NCBI GenBank assembly: GCA_035236585.1
Contig: CP141135.1
Location: 1,956,001 to 2,020,000 of the forward strand
Source: Warburgia ugandensis
Lineage: Eukaryota > Streptophyta > Magnoliopsida > Canellales > Canellaceae
DNA: 64,000 bases
Direction: 5' to 3'
Shown here: piece after piece, positions 34,997 to 46,407 of the stretch
Numbering within the stretch: position 1 is the first letter of the stretch
Layout of the letters: every line of letters starts with the position of its first letter
Notes under the pieces: model-generated
Told to the model about the DNA's origin: nothing
Databases searched by the model: none
Seen by the model: only the letters and a program-made list of their open reading frames with translations
Translations under genes and position numbers: made by a program

Positions 34997-36976
34997 TCAA
35001 ACAAGATGACAGTAAGAATTTCCCCTCTCCATCTCAATTGATAAATAATACAGCATCTCATGGATCAAATCACTTTGTGGGTGCATATTATCACCCACGC
35101 CAAACACACTCACCTCCATTCCGACCTCAATCCAACTATACCCACTCTCCTTCTTTAATCCCTTCTCCTTCATCAGGCCTCTTATTCTTCCCATCTCCTC
35201 CCACCTCTCTTGGGCAGCATACATGTTAGCCAACAATACATGATTAGAAGCTGATTTTGGTTCCAATCTGAATAGCTCTTCGGCACATTTCAATCCTAGC
35301 CTTAACTCTCCAGTAGCCCTGCACCCGCCCAGCAATGCACCCCAAGTACTAGCACTAGGTTCGAAAGGCATATCTTTGATGAACTCCTCAGCCTCCTTGA
35401 CCTGCCCTGCTCGCGCCAGAAGATCCACCATACAAGTGTAGTGCTCTTCCCTTGCTTTGATCCCGTATTCTCTATCCATTGATTCGAAATACCGAATTCC
35501 CTCCTCAACCATTCCTGATCGGCTACATGCAGACAGAAGAGAAACAAATGTGACAGAATTCGATTTGACATTTGCACCTTTCATGTGTTCGAAGATCTGC
35601 AATGCCTCTGCTCCAAGCCCATGTTGAGCGTAGCCTGCAATCAGTGATGTCCATGTAACCACATCTCGTTCGCTCATTGATTCGTGGGTTCTTCGTGCAT
35701 CTGACAGACACCCACATTTCGAATACATTCCTATCAGTGAATTACCTGCAAAAACTTGAGACGAGAAGCCAAATTTGACAATGAGGGCATGAACTTGCTT
35801 TCCCAATTCGAGTGCTGGCACATTTGCACATCCAGCTAGGATACTTGATAATGAAAAGGCGTCTGGTTTTATGCCTGCTCGAATCTGATACCGAAATAAG
35901 TCCAATGCTTCTTCTCCTTCATCGATTTGGACATAACCAGTGATCATTGAAGTCCAAGAAACAACATTAGGTTCAATCATTGAATCAAAGATTTTACGAG
36001 CACATATAATCATTCCAAATTTTGAATACATATCTAGGAGAGCACTTGCCACAAAGAGATGAAATTCAAACCCTGTTCTTATCACCAAGCAATGAAGTTC
36101 TTCCCCTGCTTTAGCTTGTTTGAGTTCAGCACACGCTTTTGCAGTAACGGAAAAGGCATAATGGCTAAAACCCATGCTTTGGCCGTTCATCAGTGCAAAA
36201 AACTCCCAAGCATTTTTACTCTGCCCACTTTGAGCATACCCAGAAAGCATCGAAGTCCATGAAACCAAATCCTTTTCAAGAATTTCATCAAATGCCCGTC
36301 GCGCTTCACTCAATTCGCCGCATTTCGAATAAAAATTAATTAATACATTGCCAAAGATGATATCACACGGTGAAATTCTCTTAACAATTTGTGAATGGAG
36401 TTGCTTTCCTTGGAGAATTTTGGATAATTCACCGCAAGAATTAAGGGCAGAGATCAAAGAAGACCTATTAGGATCGCATTGTTGCTGATGCATCGCGCGA
36501 AAGAATTGAAGGGCTTCCATTGCTTGTTTGTTTTTGGAGTAAGAACTGATGATTTGAGCCCAAGAGTTTGAGTTTCTATTAGGCATTTCTTCGAATGTCC
36601 GGCAAGCGAATTCAGGTTCATTGCATTTCAAGTAGAACTCAATGGTGAGATTGGCAAGATGGGTATCTGACAATAACGAGTTAACAAGAATCTGAGCATG
36701 GAATTGTTGGGTTTCTCTGAGAGATTTGGATTTGATGCAGTTCGGTTGGAGAGAAATGTAGTTGGTCTCCGAGAAATTTGCATGAAGATTTCTGGATTTT
36801 GGGGGAAAACAATAGATGGATTTTCGGATTTGGGATCGATTGGTGATACTCTTTGAATTTCTGAGCATAATATTTTCTCGGCTTTGATCTCTCGGCCGCC
36901 GAGGAGTTTCGTATGGTGATCCAGGAAAAGGAAAACTGGACCGTAGAGGTTGAATTTGAATGATTGCATTTACCAA
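34997..36976 (-). CDS. PLS-class pentatricopeptide repeat protein (E subgroup), organellar
   Basis: PPR proteins of this class bind organellar RNA, and many specify C-to-U editing sites. The gene is intronless with 659 residues. Residues 1 to about 70 are rich in Ser, Arg and Asn and lack repeats, which suits a mitochondrial or plastid presequence. Repeats from about residue 90 alternate P, L and S types, for example NVLINFYSKCGELSEARRAF, DLVSWTSMLSGYAQSG, NVVSWTSMITGYVQIDEGEE, NSLIGMYSKCGCLSDARRTH and DVVTWTSLIAGYAQHG. The E domain follows at about 545-640 (STWGALLGGCRATGELRLGL, NHVLLANMYAAQERWEEMGR, SGYSWIEVG). The protein ends soon after, without a DYW deaminase domain, so it would need a partner if it acts in editing. 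The start is the first Met; a second in-frame Met lies 36 codons in. The RNA target cannot be read from the sequence without applying the PPR code. Confidence 0.93.
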   Translation of the reverse strand: MVNAIIQIQPLRSSFPFPGSPYETPRRPRDQSRENIMLRNSKSITNRSQIRKSIYCFPPKSRNLHANFSETNYISLQPNCIKSKSLRETQQFHAQILVNSLLSDTHLANLTIEFYLKCNEPEFACRTFEEMPNRNSNSWAQIISSYSKNKQAMEALQFFRAMHQQQCDPNRSSLISALNSCGELSKILQGKQLHSQIVKRISPCDIIFGNVLINFYSKCGELSEARRAFDEILEKDLVSWTSMLSGYAQSGQSKNAWEFFALMNGQSMGFSHYAFSVTAKACAELKQAKAGEELHCLVIRTGFEFHLFVASALLDMYSKFGMIICARKIFDSMIEPNVVSWTSMITGYVQIDEGEEALDLFRYQIRAGIKPDAFSLSSILAGCANVPALELGKQVHALIVKFGFSSQVFAGNSLIGMYSKCGCLSDARRTHESMSERDVVTWTSLIAGYAQHGLGAEALQIFEHMKGANVKSNSVTFVSLLSACSRSGMVEEGIRYFESMDREYGIKAREEHYTCMVDLLARAGQVKEAEEFIKDMPFEPSASTWGALLGGCRATGELRLGLKCAEELFRLEPKSASNHVLLANMYAAQERWEEMGRIRGLMKEKGLKKESGYSWIEVGMEVSVFGVGDNMHPQSDLIHEMLYYLSIEMERGNSYCHLV

Positions 36977-37945
36977 AATGACCCTACATTAATTTTGCTA
37001 CATGACTCCATTGATTGATTGCCTAAGCACTCAGAATGCAAAGTATCTTCAGTCCTTAGTACAACTTCTAATTTGATTCTCTGTGAGACTGCCTAATCTA
37101 ATTCAAGACTCAGTCATAAATAAAGCTTTATTTATTCATATTGGTAACGGGTTGAGCCACACCCAAATTTTTTAAAAACAAATTTGAAGTGTGGGTAAAA
37201 TATAATAACTTTTGCATTATTTGAGAATAAATTGGGGTATTAAAAGTGTTGGGAGTACTTCTGAACAAAATTGTCAATTAGTTGGAGACTTTTGAAACCA
37301 CTTGGTGACACCAAGTGCATTTATTCTGAAGGAATTTAGGCCGGCAACTAAGTAGAAAACTAAAGTTGCAAAAAATAGTGATTCAATCTGAGGAGAAGAG
37401 GTTTTCCCCTTAAATGCCTGCATAACTTCCTTTAAAACCCAAACAAATGGTGCCACACCAGAATTACACTTTTCTGCCTGCATTGTAACAAGACCTCACT
37501 TTTCTTTTTGGTAGATAAGCTGGGCTTTTATGGATAACCTATAACCCATGAGTGCCTTGAACCCATCATCTAAGAAAAGGATGAAGGCTTAAACCACTGG
37601 TTCCTCGCAAGGTATAAGGTTACAACTTTGTTTTTGCTCCTTCGTTTCTTGATCATGCTTATAAGTGCTACCATAATACTCCAATAGTCTTCTTGGCACC
37701 ATGCTTACAAGAGTGTGAAGATATTATTTCCCTCTTTTTATTCAGTTTCTTATGTTTTGACGATTCCATAAACCACTTTGGAACAAATCCGGCATAACAC
37801 AAGAAAAAGGATTGTATAAACCTTGCCAACAAGGCTCTAAACACATCTAGAATTCCTTGGTAAATGACAATCTTTCTGACTGCAATCCCAAATGACAATC
37901 TTTCTCTAATTAATTTGCTCAAGCAGCTGTGTCAAAGGATCAAAA
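36977..37945. other. Upstream region of the PPR gene, spacer
   Basis: This is the promoter side of the PPR gene. I see no coding exon or known repeat. Confidence 0.4.
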
Positions 37946-38141
37946 GGGGATTCTTAGCATAATGGTTGAGTTGTCACCGTGAAAATCATGGACAGTTTCT
38001 TATAAAATGCATAGTAAAGCTAGATAGACCCTTTGTGCTTCTCCCCTTCCACAAATCATACATATGCAGGAGCTTCCCTTTGTGGTTCTCCCCTTCCAGG
38101 AATCATACATATGCAGGAGCTTCGTGCACCCAGCTGCTCTT
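37946..38141 (+). mobile_element. Au-type SINE with internal 47-bp duplication
   Basis: The element begins GGGGATTCTTAGCATAATGG and ends GGAGCTTCGTGCACCCAGCT. The block CCCTTTGTG-C/G-TTCTCCCC through CATACATATGCAGGAGCTT is present twice in tandem (38029-38075 and 38076-38122), so the copy is longer than the family norm. Confidence 0.88.
38029..38122 (+). repeat. Tandem 47-bp duplication inside a SINE
   Basis: The two 47-bp units differ at about four positions. They probably arose by slippage after insertion, because no other Au copy in the window has the doubled block. Confidence 0.85.
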
Positions 38142-39220
38142 GTAGTTGTATCTTAGAACCAAAGAAGAACAGCAGTCTAAAAGGCAGACAAAAAGTCCCA
38201 GATCATTAAAGTGAGTCGGTTGAAATTGGCTTCGTCATTATATTCTTTTTGTGCCTTGCACTATTTTATTCTCTTGTTACTTGTTATGTGCAAGGTATCT
38301 TAAATCCCCCATATCCCTTCCTGGCTCACGCCCACTGCTAGCTGATGTTAGAAAGTCACTTTAAAGCTGATATCTTGCAGCCTTGTCCCCATTAAATGAC
38401 AGCATAAATGGGTCCAGTCTTTCTAACTGATAAGAATATCTCCAATCCAGTGCCGTCGTACCTCCACCACCCCTCTCCTTATCTAAACTATCATTCCACA
38501 AACGGGCACACATTCTTTTGATTTGTACTTGCTAAATCAATTCTAAAAGCCTGGCTGTTAGAATTCCCAAGCAGCAATCAGAATCCAATCAGGAATTGTC
38601 TAAGACAAAGTGAGCAATGCCGTTGTCAATAAAATAAGAAAGGCAGTTAAATTTTTCATGCCATTGTCAATAATGCTGCTTATCGTGTGGTTCAAGAGAT
38701 TGATTTCAGGCAGTTGTTTCTAAACAAAGGTATTGCACAAATTCCCAGCTATTGTATTTCTGCCAGATTTCACTGGGACCTTCTGTTTTTGGAAAGAAAT
38801 TCAGCCCAAGTCTGCAAATTTTGAAAACAATAAAAATAAAAAAGAAGAGTAAGAGAGAATTTAGAGTTCCCGTGGGAAAGAAAACATGAAGTATTGGTAA
38901 AAAAAATTCTTCCTTCCAATGAATTCTTGCCTTTTTTATTCAAAAAAGAAAGTAAGAATACCCAGTTTCATGTAATGAGGGTTAAATTCTCCGCAAATCA
39001 AGATTTCATAAGATGTTAGTTTGATCTGATTTGGCAGAAGAAAGGAAGCTTTGGTGAAGAAAGTAGTCCATTTTTTTTAGTTGAGATCTGGCGTTACTTA
39101 TTTGTAACGGCAAAAGGAGAAATTTATGCAGAGATTAATGGAGCTGAAAACATTAAGTTAGGAAGAAGGTGAGTGCGTACCTTTTGCCGAATGGGAGTGA
39201 GAAAATTTCCATGGAATTTA
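38142..39220. other. Spacer downstream of MIR396
   Basis: This region may hold the 3' part of the minus-strand miRNA transcript. No protein gene is seen. Confidence 0.4.
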
Positions 39221-39224
39221 GAGA

Positions 39225-39356
39225 ATCTTGTCATGTTTTCCCACAGCTTTCTTGAGCTTCGTACCGAGATCTGCTTTATTTATAGGCAGAAAAAGCTGGT
39301 TCAGAAACCGACCTGAGTACCAAGTTCAAGAAAGCCGTGGAAAAGCATGCTCCGAT
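39225..39356 (-). ncRNA. MIR396: MIR396 precursor hairpin
   Basis: On the minus strand the 5' arm (39342-39322) reads TTCCACGGCTTTCTTGAACT plus T, one base different from canonical miR396-5p at position 7 (G for A). The 3' arm (39257-39237) reads GCTCAAGAAAGCTGTGGGAA plus A, which from memory equals Arabidopsis miR396b-3p. The arms pair almost perfectly. The stem extends outward through a GCATG/CATG helix and inward through GGTAC/GTACC, with a terminal loop region of about 64 nt. miR396 down-regulates GRF transcription factors and so limits cell proliferation in leaves and other organs. The plus-strand reading would give a less canonical pair, so minus is chosen. Confidence 0.93.
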
Positions 39357-39955
39357 CCTTTTTCAATACCTCTCTCTCTGTCTCTCTCTCCATTTCTAAG
39401 ATTTGGACCGTACATTTCTGAGATCTAAACCGGCAAAGAGGAAGAATGTAGTCTTTCAGAAGAAAGAAAAAGAAGAAAAACAGCAGAAAGAACTTACAAT
39501 TTCTCATGTTCCACTTTGAAAACTAGCAAGTAAAAGAGACAAAAATATGAAGTAAAAATTGCATACAATGGGAGATTAAGAAAAAAGAAGAAATAATGAA
39601 AACCGCAAAGAAATTACTTTGACGAAAAAACAAAGAATTTTTCTAAGGAGGTGAAGAACAAATTGAGAAGTAAATGAAGATCTAAAGCGAAATTGAAGAT
39701 GAGAAATCCCCTCTCTCCCTCTCTCTCTCAACAAAAGATGAAAATTGAAAGAGAATTGTGGGAAATCTGGTGATTATCTGGATCTCTTAGCACAAAATAT
39801 GATATCTCATTCTCCAAATCCGCAGCAGAAAGTTAAAAAAAAGAAGAAAGATCTGGAGATCAGAAACGGAAGCAGAAAAACAGTAAATATCGAGAAGAAG
39901 AAGAAGTAAGAAACTGTAATTTCCACACTTGTCCTTCAGAAGAAAGCAGACAGCG

Positions 39956-39967
39956 GTTTAAATAAAC
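39956..39967 (-). promoter_or_regulatory. Possible TATA box of the MIR396 transcript
   Basis: GTTTATTTAAAC on the minus strand lies about 610 nt upstream of the 5p strand. A GA/CT-rich stretch occurs on its upstream side (about 39989-40008). The position suits a plant pri-miRNA promoter with a start near 39930. The motif is palindromic, so its direction is inferred from the hairpin. Confidence 0.4.
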
Positions 39968-39988
39968 GGCGAGGGAGAGACTGAGGAG

Positions 39989-40008
39989 AGAGAGAGAGAG
40001 AGAGAAGA
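39989..40008. repeat. Short (GA)n tract upstream of MIR396
   Basis: GAGAGA repeats lie just upstream of the TATA-like motif when read on the minus strand. Such tracts are common in plant promoters and UTRs. Confidence 0.6.
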
Positions 40009-40209
40009 ATGCGCGCATTCCCACGCACGCACTGCTACTGCTAACCGAAATGATTCCTCGGGCGTCGGGTCCAATCTTTTGTCACACGTGCAAGCAGCCA
40101 ATGGGCAACTACCACGTTGCTGGTAAATGAAGATTTCCGAGGTTAGATCGGACGGCAGGTAGTACGTGGAAGGCGATCTGACGATCGTAGGTTTGCTATG
40201 AGCCACTTG

Positions 40210-43200
40210 CGCCTCCATTTCCCGATTCTCCGGCCAGCTCCGGATTGTACGCTGACGATTCCCTATCCCGCGGGTCCACCTCTGACTCGTGCTTTGACTC
40301 GTTAGTGACGGTTTCTGTTGTGAGGAATCGGATGGTAGACTGTAGTCCTCGCACTACTGCGGATGTGGAGGTCTATGTGCACATCTAAATTCTAATGTCT
40401 TGTACAAGTTCTAGCACCAAGTGGGGCCGGATCCGATCTGAGCCGCTCATAATCTTCTGAATGGCTTCATAGGTGGCGATGGCTGATAATCTCATCCATT
40501 GAATAGTCCGCCATTTCTGTGCGTCATACAATTTCACTTTCCTTTGACTTATATTTTATTTCAATCTTGGATCATCTCCGTCTAATTGTTTACTCACGGG
40601 AGTGCTTTTCTCTGCCTAATAAATAAAATTACTTTTTTTCTATAAAAAAATTCAACGTCTATCTTACAATAAAAAGAATCATATGGTAAGATTATCGAGT
40701 GAATATAATGTTTAGGCTCATCTTTTTTCAGTAATCTCCAAAAGTAAATAATTACAAAGCAAATTACTGGGACACACTCTTAAATTTAATGGTCAAAGAA
40801 AAGCAGCAATTAAATATATTTTAAGCGAGATGTCAAGTTGTTGACAACCATTGTATTGGAGTTAGTTTGATGAATATACTCGTCGCTGCGGCTTATAATA
40901 ATCTAGTTTTTGAGATCCTTAGGATCATCTAATGAATGAGATCTTAAGCACGTGAATTATCCATGTCATTGCCAACATTGTGAATGATTTATATCTTTCG
41001 TAACGAAGGATCACTAGTAACAACACAGCTTTCTCCCAGGGATATGTAGGATTATCGAACGGGAGAAATTTTTTTGGTACGAGCCATCTATATCCCAGCC
41101 AAGGGTATAAACGGTGCGGATCATTCTAAATCTGGGGCCACCTAGATTTATAGTCTGCCGTACTCCCCGGACTACTATATAATTTCTGATCTAGTGTACG
41201 CGGGCGACGTGCAATGCGCATCTCTGTTTCTCTGTCTGCCTTCCCATGCCTCTCGTGGCGCGTGGGGTGAGATCCGGGACCCGCGCGTGCCAGTGGTACT
41301 TTTGACGTATCCGATGCTTCTAAAGTATGTGGTGGGCTTGGTACGCACCAGTTGCATGTTCTAAAGTGCGCCGGATAGTACGCTGACACATCTTCCTCCT
41401 CGTCGACTACGGTGGGGCCCACGTTCTTTTGGCTTTTATCGTTTTAGATTTAACTTGCCCCGAAAATGATCCAGACACCCATTGAAATCGGAGTAGGCGC
41501 AATGCGCACCTGGCTCTCTTTGGCGCCCAGTGATGGTGGTTAATTCGAGGAATTCGAAGTTTGGTCAATTGCCCGGCTGGGGGCTCTAAAATACGCCGGG
41601 TTGCGTGATTGGAGATGTGGCTCATAGAGAAGGCAAGGACGGATACGTTGGTGAAGATTGAGGAAGGCTAAACGTCCATTGAGCATGGCCCTCTTTAGCA
41701 CGGGGCGATCCCACCTTTGAATGATCCACCGCGTTCATCCGACTTCCCAGCAAAAAATTTACGATGATCAGATGATTCTAGGATGCCATCTTTTTCTTAT
41801 GTCACAGGTACAACTTTTAGGACGCTAAGATCATCCGTTTCGTGCATATTTTAAGTCCGTTAGATCCAGCGCCTTGTATTACTAACCACTAATCTGGCAG
41901 GGTCCCACTTATGGAGCTTGATAGCAAATTCGTTAGCAGTTTGATTTTGTAACGTAATTCTCGCCAGGCGTAAGCTAGAACACGCTCTTTGTTTAGAAAA
42001 CAATGAAAAGCTTTGGACTTCAGTTATAGTCCACAGTTCCGCAGGCTAAAAGCCTCCAATCCAGTCTACTTCTGTACGATTCTGATCCATCTTTGGATGA
42101 CAAAAGATCAAAAGTATGTTGTTTTTCACGGCTGGATTTTCATTTTAATTTGGTAGATTTCGTTGCACTAAGAGATGAATCAATCAGCATTAGCCATTGT
42201 TAAGTGGTTTAAACACTTCCAGTAAGCTCTTAAACAGCTGCTTGCTTCCACCTTGCCCTGTCTGTGAGGAAGGGGACTCAAGCAAACTAAGAGAAACTTG
42301 AGGTTAGCTACAATTCCAAATTTAGGTGGGTGTGGTTATAAATTAATTCCTCAAAACTATGGCTATCTAGTAATGTACTAGAAAAATATAAATAAAAAAG
42401 GAATTAATTAAACATATAATTAGTTGTGAGTGTTGGAGATCATTAGTTATATATTATGAAAGAAAATTGGTTCCTCAAAAGTTTGGTTAATTTATATTCT
42501 AGTAGCAAAATACCCAGGGATATCATTAACTAAGATATTATATATTATTAATTAGCAATTAATCATGACTTCAAGTTTAATTATAATTCAAGATTTTGAT
42601 TAAATAAGCTTTACTTTAAATTTTGAGCAAATGCAATCTCTCTCCTACTGTACCTAGTATAAGGTCAGGGGTTCGAGGTGTTGATGAGTTTTTGAACAAT
42701 CAAGAAAAAATATATGTACAAATAAGTTCTTGCTTGTTTATAAGTTGTTTTATTAGAAGACTCTCTTATTGTAGTCACAAAGTTCAGGAGAAAAATGCTT
42801 TTAGAATTTTTTAATTTGAATTTTTAACTAAATTTACAAATAATATTTGAGATTTTAGAAAATTAATTACTTATGAAACTTTAGATGTCTTAGATAAATT
42901 ACTGTTAATTTCTTATAATTTGCTCTGAGTTTGAAAAATGTAAGAATGTTTGAATTATTTGAAAAAAAGTGGGAGCATCAAAAGATGGAGACTTTTTTGA
43001 AAATTTTTTAATTGTTTGAAGAATTTTATGACTATACTTTCAATTACCCATAGACTAGTGTGATTAGTAGGTAACTTGTGAATTCTGTCTCTTCTATTTA
43101 TGTGCCTGTAGGGCTAGCTCTAACTCACTATCGTTTGTACTAAGAGCTACCTTTGAACCTTATTCTTGTCTAAACCTGAGCGTAGACTTATTTGGATTTT

Positions 43201-43982
43201 GTTGATTAGATATAGACATTCCAACCACAACTACTATGACTAATGTGATGTTAAGATACACAGTGAGAGATTACCTTTCAGAAAGATATTTCTGACCTAT
43301 GGAATTCCACATATTGCACATCACCTAACTCCTTTTAGCTTGCCTAAAAGGAGGACCACTAAAGTTACTTTACAAGACCTCCTTTATGTTTAACACTTAG
43401 TTGAAGTAGATGATTTCAAGTCGAGTTTGCCATCAGAAATAAAGGAAGGCCATTTAAAATTGGTACACAATAATATAAAAGTAAGAGAGAGTTTGTGTGT
43501 GTGTGTGTGTGCGCGTGTGTTTTGACTAGTGAATGATGGTATTGAGAAAAGAAGGGATTGTAGAATTAACTACATAATCTCTCATTTGAATTTAATTTAT
43601 AGGTACTCTATTAATTAATAGAAAAATATTACATTATTTTTTTTCTTAAATTAGGTAAAGGTAGGGATTCTTCAGTTTTTCAATTTCTTAAATGTAAGAT
43701 GACAACATATAAATAGACTGATGTTCGTCTCCTTCACATGCTTTGTAACTTATCCAAACAAGATAATGGGTTAATATGTTTAATTAGTGTTAGGTTGGAA
43801 AGAAATAGATAGAAATTGATTTTTAGAAAAAGGAATTCTTTTTAAAGGTATTTTAAAAGTTGAAATAGAATTGCATAGTACTGCAAGAGCGAGATTTTCT
43901 GTGCCAGTGCTACTACTAGGTCACTGGTTCATATCGCTCGTGGCTTAGGGTTATTCATAAAAATCTGCTTGCTTATGTTATA
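40210..43982. other. Long intergenic stretch, no gene seen
   Basis: The interval has a GC-richer island at about 41150-41640, where the minus-strand frames look unlike protein, and AT-rich sequence from 42300. A GT run lies at about 43494-43520. I find no exon, RNA gene or shared repeat. Confidence 0.4.
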
Positions 43983-44168
43983 AAGGGCAGCCATGGTGCA
44001 AGAAACTCCTGTTTATGTGGGGTTCAGGTAAGGGACAGATTACAAGGGTCTATAGTACACAACCTTACATTGCATTTTATAAGAGGCTGTTTCCATACCT
44101 TAAACATGTGACCTCAAGGTCACATGACGACAACTTTGACAACTTTTACCATTGCGCCAAAGCTCCTC
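43983..44168 (-). mobile_element. Au-type SINE
   Basis: In plus-strand order it shows AAAGGGCAGCCATGGTGCAA, GGGACAGATTACAAGGGTCT, TTTATAAGAGGCTGTTTCCA, GTGACCTCAAGGTCACATGA and GCGCCAAAGCTCCTCTTTGG. The head carries a 10-bp tandem slip, ACAACTTTGACAACTTTT. Confidence 0.9.
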
Positions 44169-44170
44169 TT

Positions 44171-45084
44171 TGGTGTAATACAATTTCAAGCAATAAAAAC
44201 AATTCTACATAGAATTCCTTTATGTGGAAATCAATTTCCGTCATTTCCTATCTACCAAACAGGCCCTGCTGTTCTTTGTCTTATATGTAGCAAGAAAACA
44301 AGTTAATGTGTTATGGCCTTTTTTCTGAAACTTATAGGAGGAAGATCCTAAATGAACATGCCTCACTAATCAATATCCATTTGGCTTTACCTACCATGGC
44401 TTCTTTCACCTTGGTCAAACCCAAACAAGGGCGTGAAAGGGAGGGGAAAAGGTGACACGGTACCAAACAAGACTGTCATCCATGATGAATCCCAAGAAAG
44501 ATACCAAATACTAAACAAAAGATAATTGTCCAATTAAGAAGTTAATCAAAAGTACTTATGGATGACTCTGAATCATGGACTAGTGTTGGAAAGGCAACAG
44601 TGACCCCATTTTGCAACCTAAACAAGCAAGACCCGTGCTTCTACCGTTATCTCTTTGCCACATCGGCCTGCTCCGAAGAAAATACTTCTAGTCATGGTCC
44701 CATTGCGTGAAACATGGGTCTTAAGTTAATTGGTCTCTTTTTAAAAGGAGTGATCTTGTGAATAAGTAAGTGAGGTTTAGAGGCACGTAAATTTGCTTTA
44801 TAGTCATTAGAGAGGATTATCATTTTAAAAATAGGAACTCAAAACACAAAAAGTGTGCCATGATCATTAAAAAAAAGGTGTCTGGAACATAAAAAGTGTT
44901 GCAGGATTAAGGGTTGTTATCTTTTGGGACGTGGGGATGGAAAAGGAAAGAGGCAAAGGGACAAAGAGTCCTTAAGCATAGGGCAGACTGTTGGAATGTG
45001 GGGGCTCTTTGTTGATTTGTTTATTCAATGGTGAGTGCAATTATTTAATTTATATTTATTTTAATCCAACCTTGTAAGCATCAA
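44171..45084. other. Spacer, no gene seen
   Basis: No coding exon or repeat family was recognised between the SINE and the tRNA gene. Confidence 0.4.
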
Positions 45085-45158
45085 GGTGTCGTGGTGTAGT
45101 TGGTTATCACGTCAGTCTAACACACTGAAGGTCTCCGGTTCGAGTCCGGGCGACGCCA
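45085..45158 (+). tRNA. trnV-AAC: tRNA-Val (anticodon AAC)
   Basis: This is a 74-nt cloverleaf. The acceptor GGTGTCG pairs with CGACGCC, with one G-U pair. The anticodon stem TCAGT/ACTGA encloses the loop CTAACAC with AAC at 45119-45121. The T arm CCGG/CCGG carries TTCGAGT. The internal A box (TGGTGTAGTTGG) and B box (GGTTCGAGTCC) are intact, and a TTTT pol III terminator follows at 45162-45165. The final CCA is not encoded and there is no intron, as expected of a plant nuclear tRNA-Val. Confidence 0.97.
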
Positions 45159-45161
45159 TCC

Positions 45162-45165
45162 TTTT
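45162..45165 (+). terminator. Pol III terminator of tRNA-Val
   Basis: A T4 run begins four bases after the tRNA end. Confidence 0.8.
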
Positions 45166-45661
45166 CTTAAGTTTTTCAGCTGCATTGCTACTTTTGGAGA
45201 ATTTTTTTCATGCATATTTATTGTTTTCCTTTATTTCCATTTTTTTATTATCTAGATTGTTGCTGTTATCATTAGGTTGCATTTTGCGTTGAGATGGGAC
45301 CATCATTTGTCTCGCGCGGATCAACTGAATCAATGGACGGCATTTGATCTAGTGGTACAAGCTCTCACTTAGGGTGAACCTGAGCCCCTAGTCTAGTGGC
45401 TTGCACCCTAACCAAAGTTTACGGGCCCAAGTCTGTTCTACGTAAAATTTGCGGCCATTTAAATTTATGCACAGCTCAAAATATACTGGTAAATGTATAG
45501 CCAACATTGTCTAGTTCAGTCGGCTGCAGATAACTCGGCATCTTTTCTGAAATATGCTTATTAGCAAGTTTGAGTTGCAGATTTTTTTTTTTGAATTGTC
45601 ATTTCTTCTTTTCGCTAAGAATAATATTTAGGAGAGTGTGTGACAGTTTGAGTGATTTGCT
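45166..45661. other. Spacer, no gene seen
   Basis: No gene or shared repeat was recognised. Confidence 0.4.
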
Positions 45662-45680
45662 TTGTTATTATTCGCTTGTA

Positions 45681-45861
45681 AAAAAGGGCAGCCCCCATGC
45701 ACAAAGCTCCTGCCTATGCGGGATTCAGGAAAGGGGCAGACCACAAGGGCGTTTAGTATATAGCCTTACCTTGTATTTTTGCAAGAGGCTGTTTTCACAC
45801 TTTGAATCCATGACCTCAAGGTCACATGACGACAACTTTTACCATTGAGCCAAGGCTCCGA
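45681..45861 (-). mobile_element. Au-type SINE, youngest-looking copy
   Basis: The full-length copy reads, on the plus strand, AAAGGGCAGCCCCCATGCAC, GGGGCAGACCACAAGGGCGT, TTTTGCAAGAGGCTGTTTTC, CATGACCTCAAGGTCACATG and GAGCCAAGGCTCCG. A perfect 19-bp target duplication (TTGTTATTATTCGCTTGTA) lies at 45662-45680 and 45872-45890. Confidence 0.95.
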
Positions 45862-46182
45862 ATAATAATAATTGTTATTATTCGCTTGTACCAAAGAAAA
45901 AGTGGTACAAGAGTAACTTATATATAATATTGAGAGGGTCTTGGGTATTTGAAAAGGGAGACAATGAGATATATTCCTTTGGTCGGTCAAAATGGAATGA
46001 AATCGGTATAGAGATCAAATAGCAGGCGCATCTAATCCCCCTGATATGGTATTTTCATGCTTTACATGTAGAGATATATGTCTAGGCTGTGGTGCCGTGC
46101 CTCCCATGCATGTTCATGTGTTATGGCAATGCTCAATCCGGTTACTCGCGCTGATCTTGTCCCTTCAATCATTAACACAAAA

Positions 46183-46235
46183 ATGATGACAATATTGGCA
46201 TGGCTTATGTAATCTGGTTTATTGGATTACAAGGG
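46183..46235. mobile_element. Fragment of MITE-like AATCCGG element
   Basis: TTGGCATGGCTTATGTAATC followed by TGGTTTATTGGATTACAAGG matches one arm of the inverted-repeat elements at 33 and 53 kb. Confidence 0.5.
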
Positions 46236-46242
46236 ATTACTT

Positions 46243-46407
46243 GTTTAGTGGGTTCTATCGTGTGATCTTGAGGTCACAGATTTAAGGCATGGAAAAAGTC
46301 TCTTACAAAATATAAGATAAGGCTACATACAATTGACTCTTATAATCTGCCCCATCCCTGAACCACCTACATATGCAGGAGCTTTGTGCATTGGGACTGT
46401 CCTTTTA
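46243..46407 (+). mobile_element. Au-type SINE, diverged
   Basis: The Au order is kept: GTGATCTTGAGGTCACAGAT, GTCTCTTACAAAATATAAG, GATAAGGCTACATACAATTG, CCCCATCCCTGAACC, GCAGGAGCTTTGTGCATTGG and GACTGTCCTTTT. The start of the head is lost. Confidence 0.87.

Noticed and set aside
41126-41422. 98-codon minus-strand frame in a GC-rich stretch
   Set aside because: No recognisable domain, overlapping frames of similar length, and no splice structure. I treat it as chance in GC-rich spacer.
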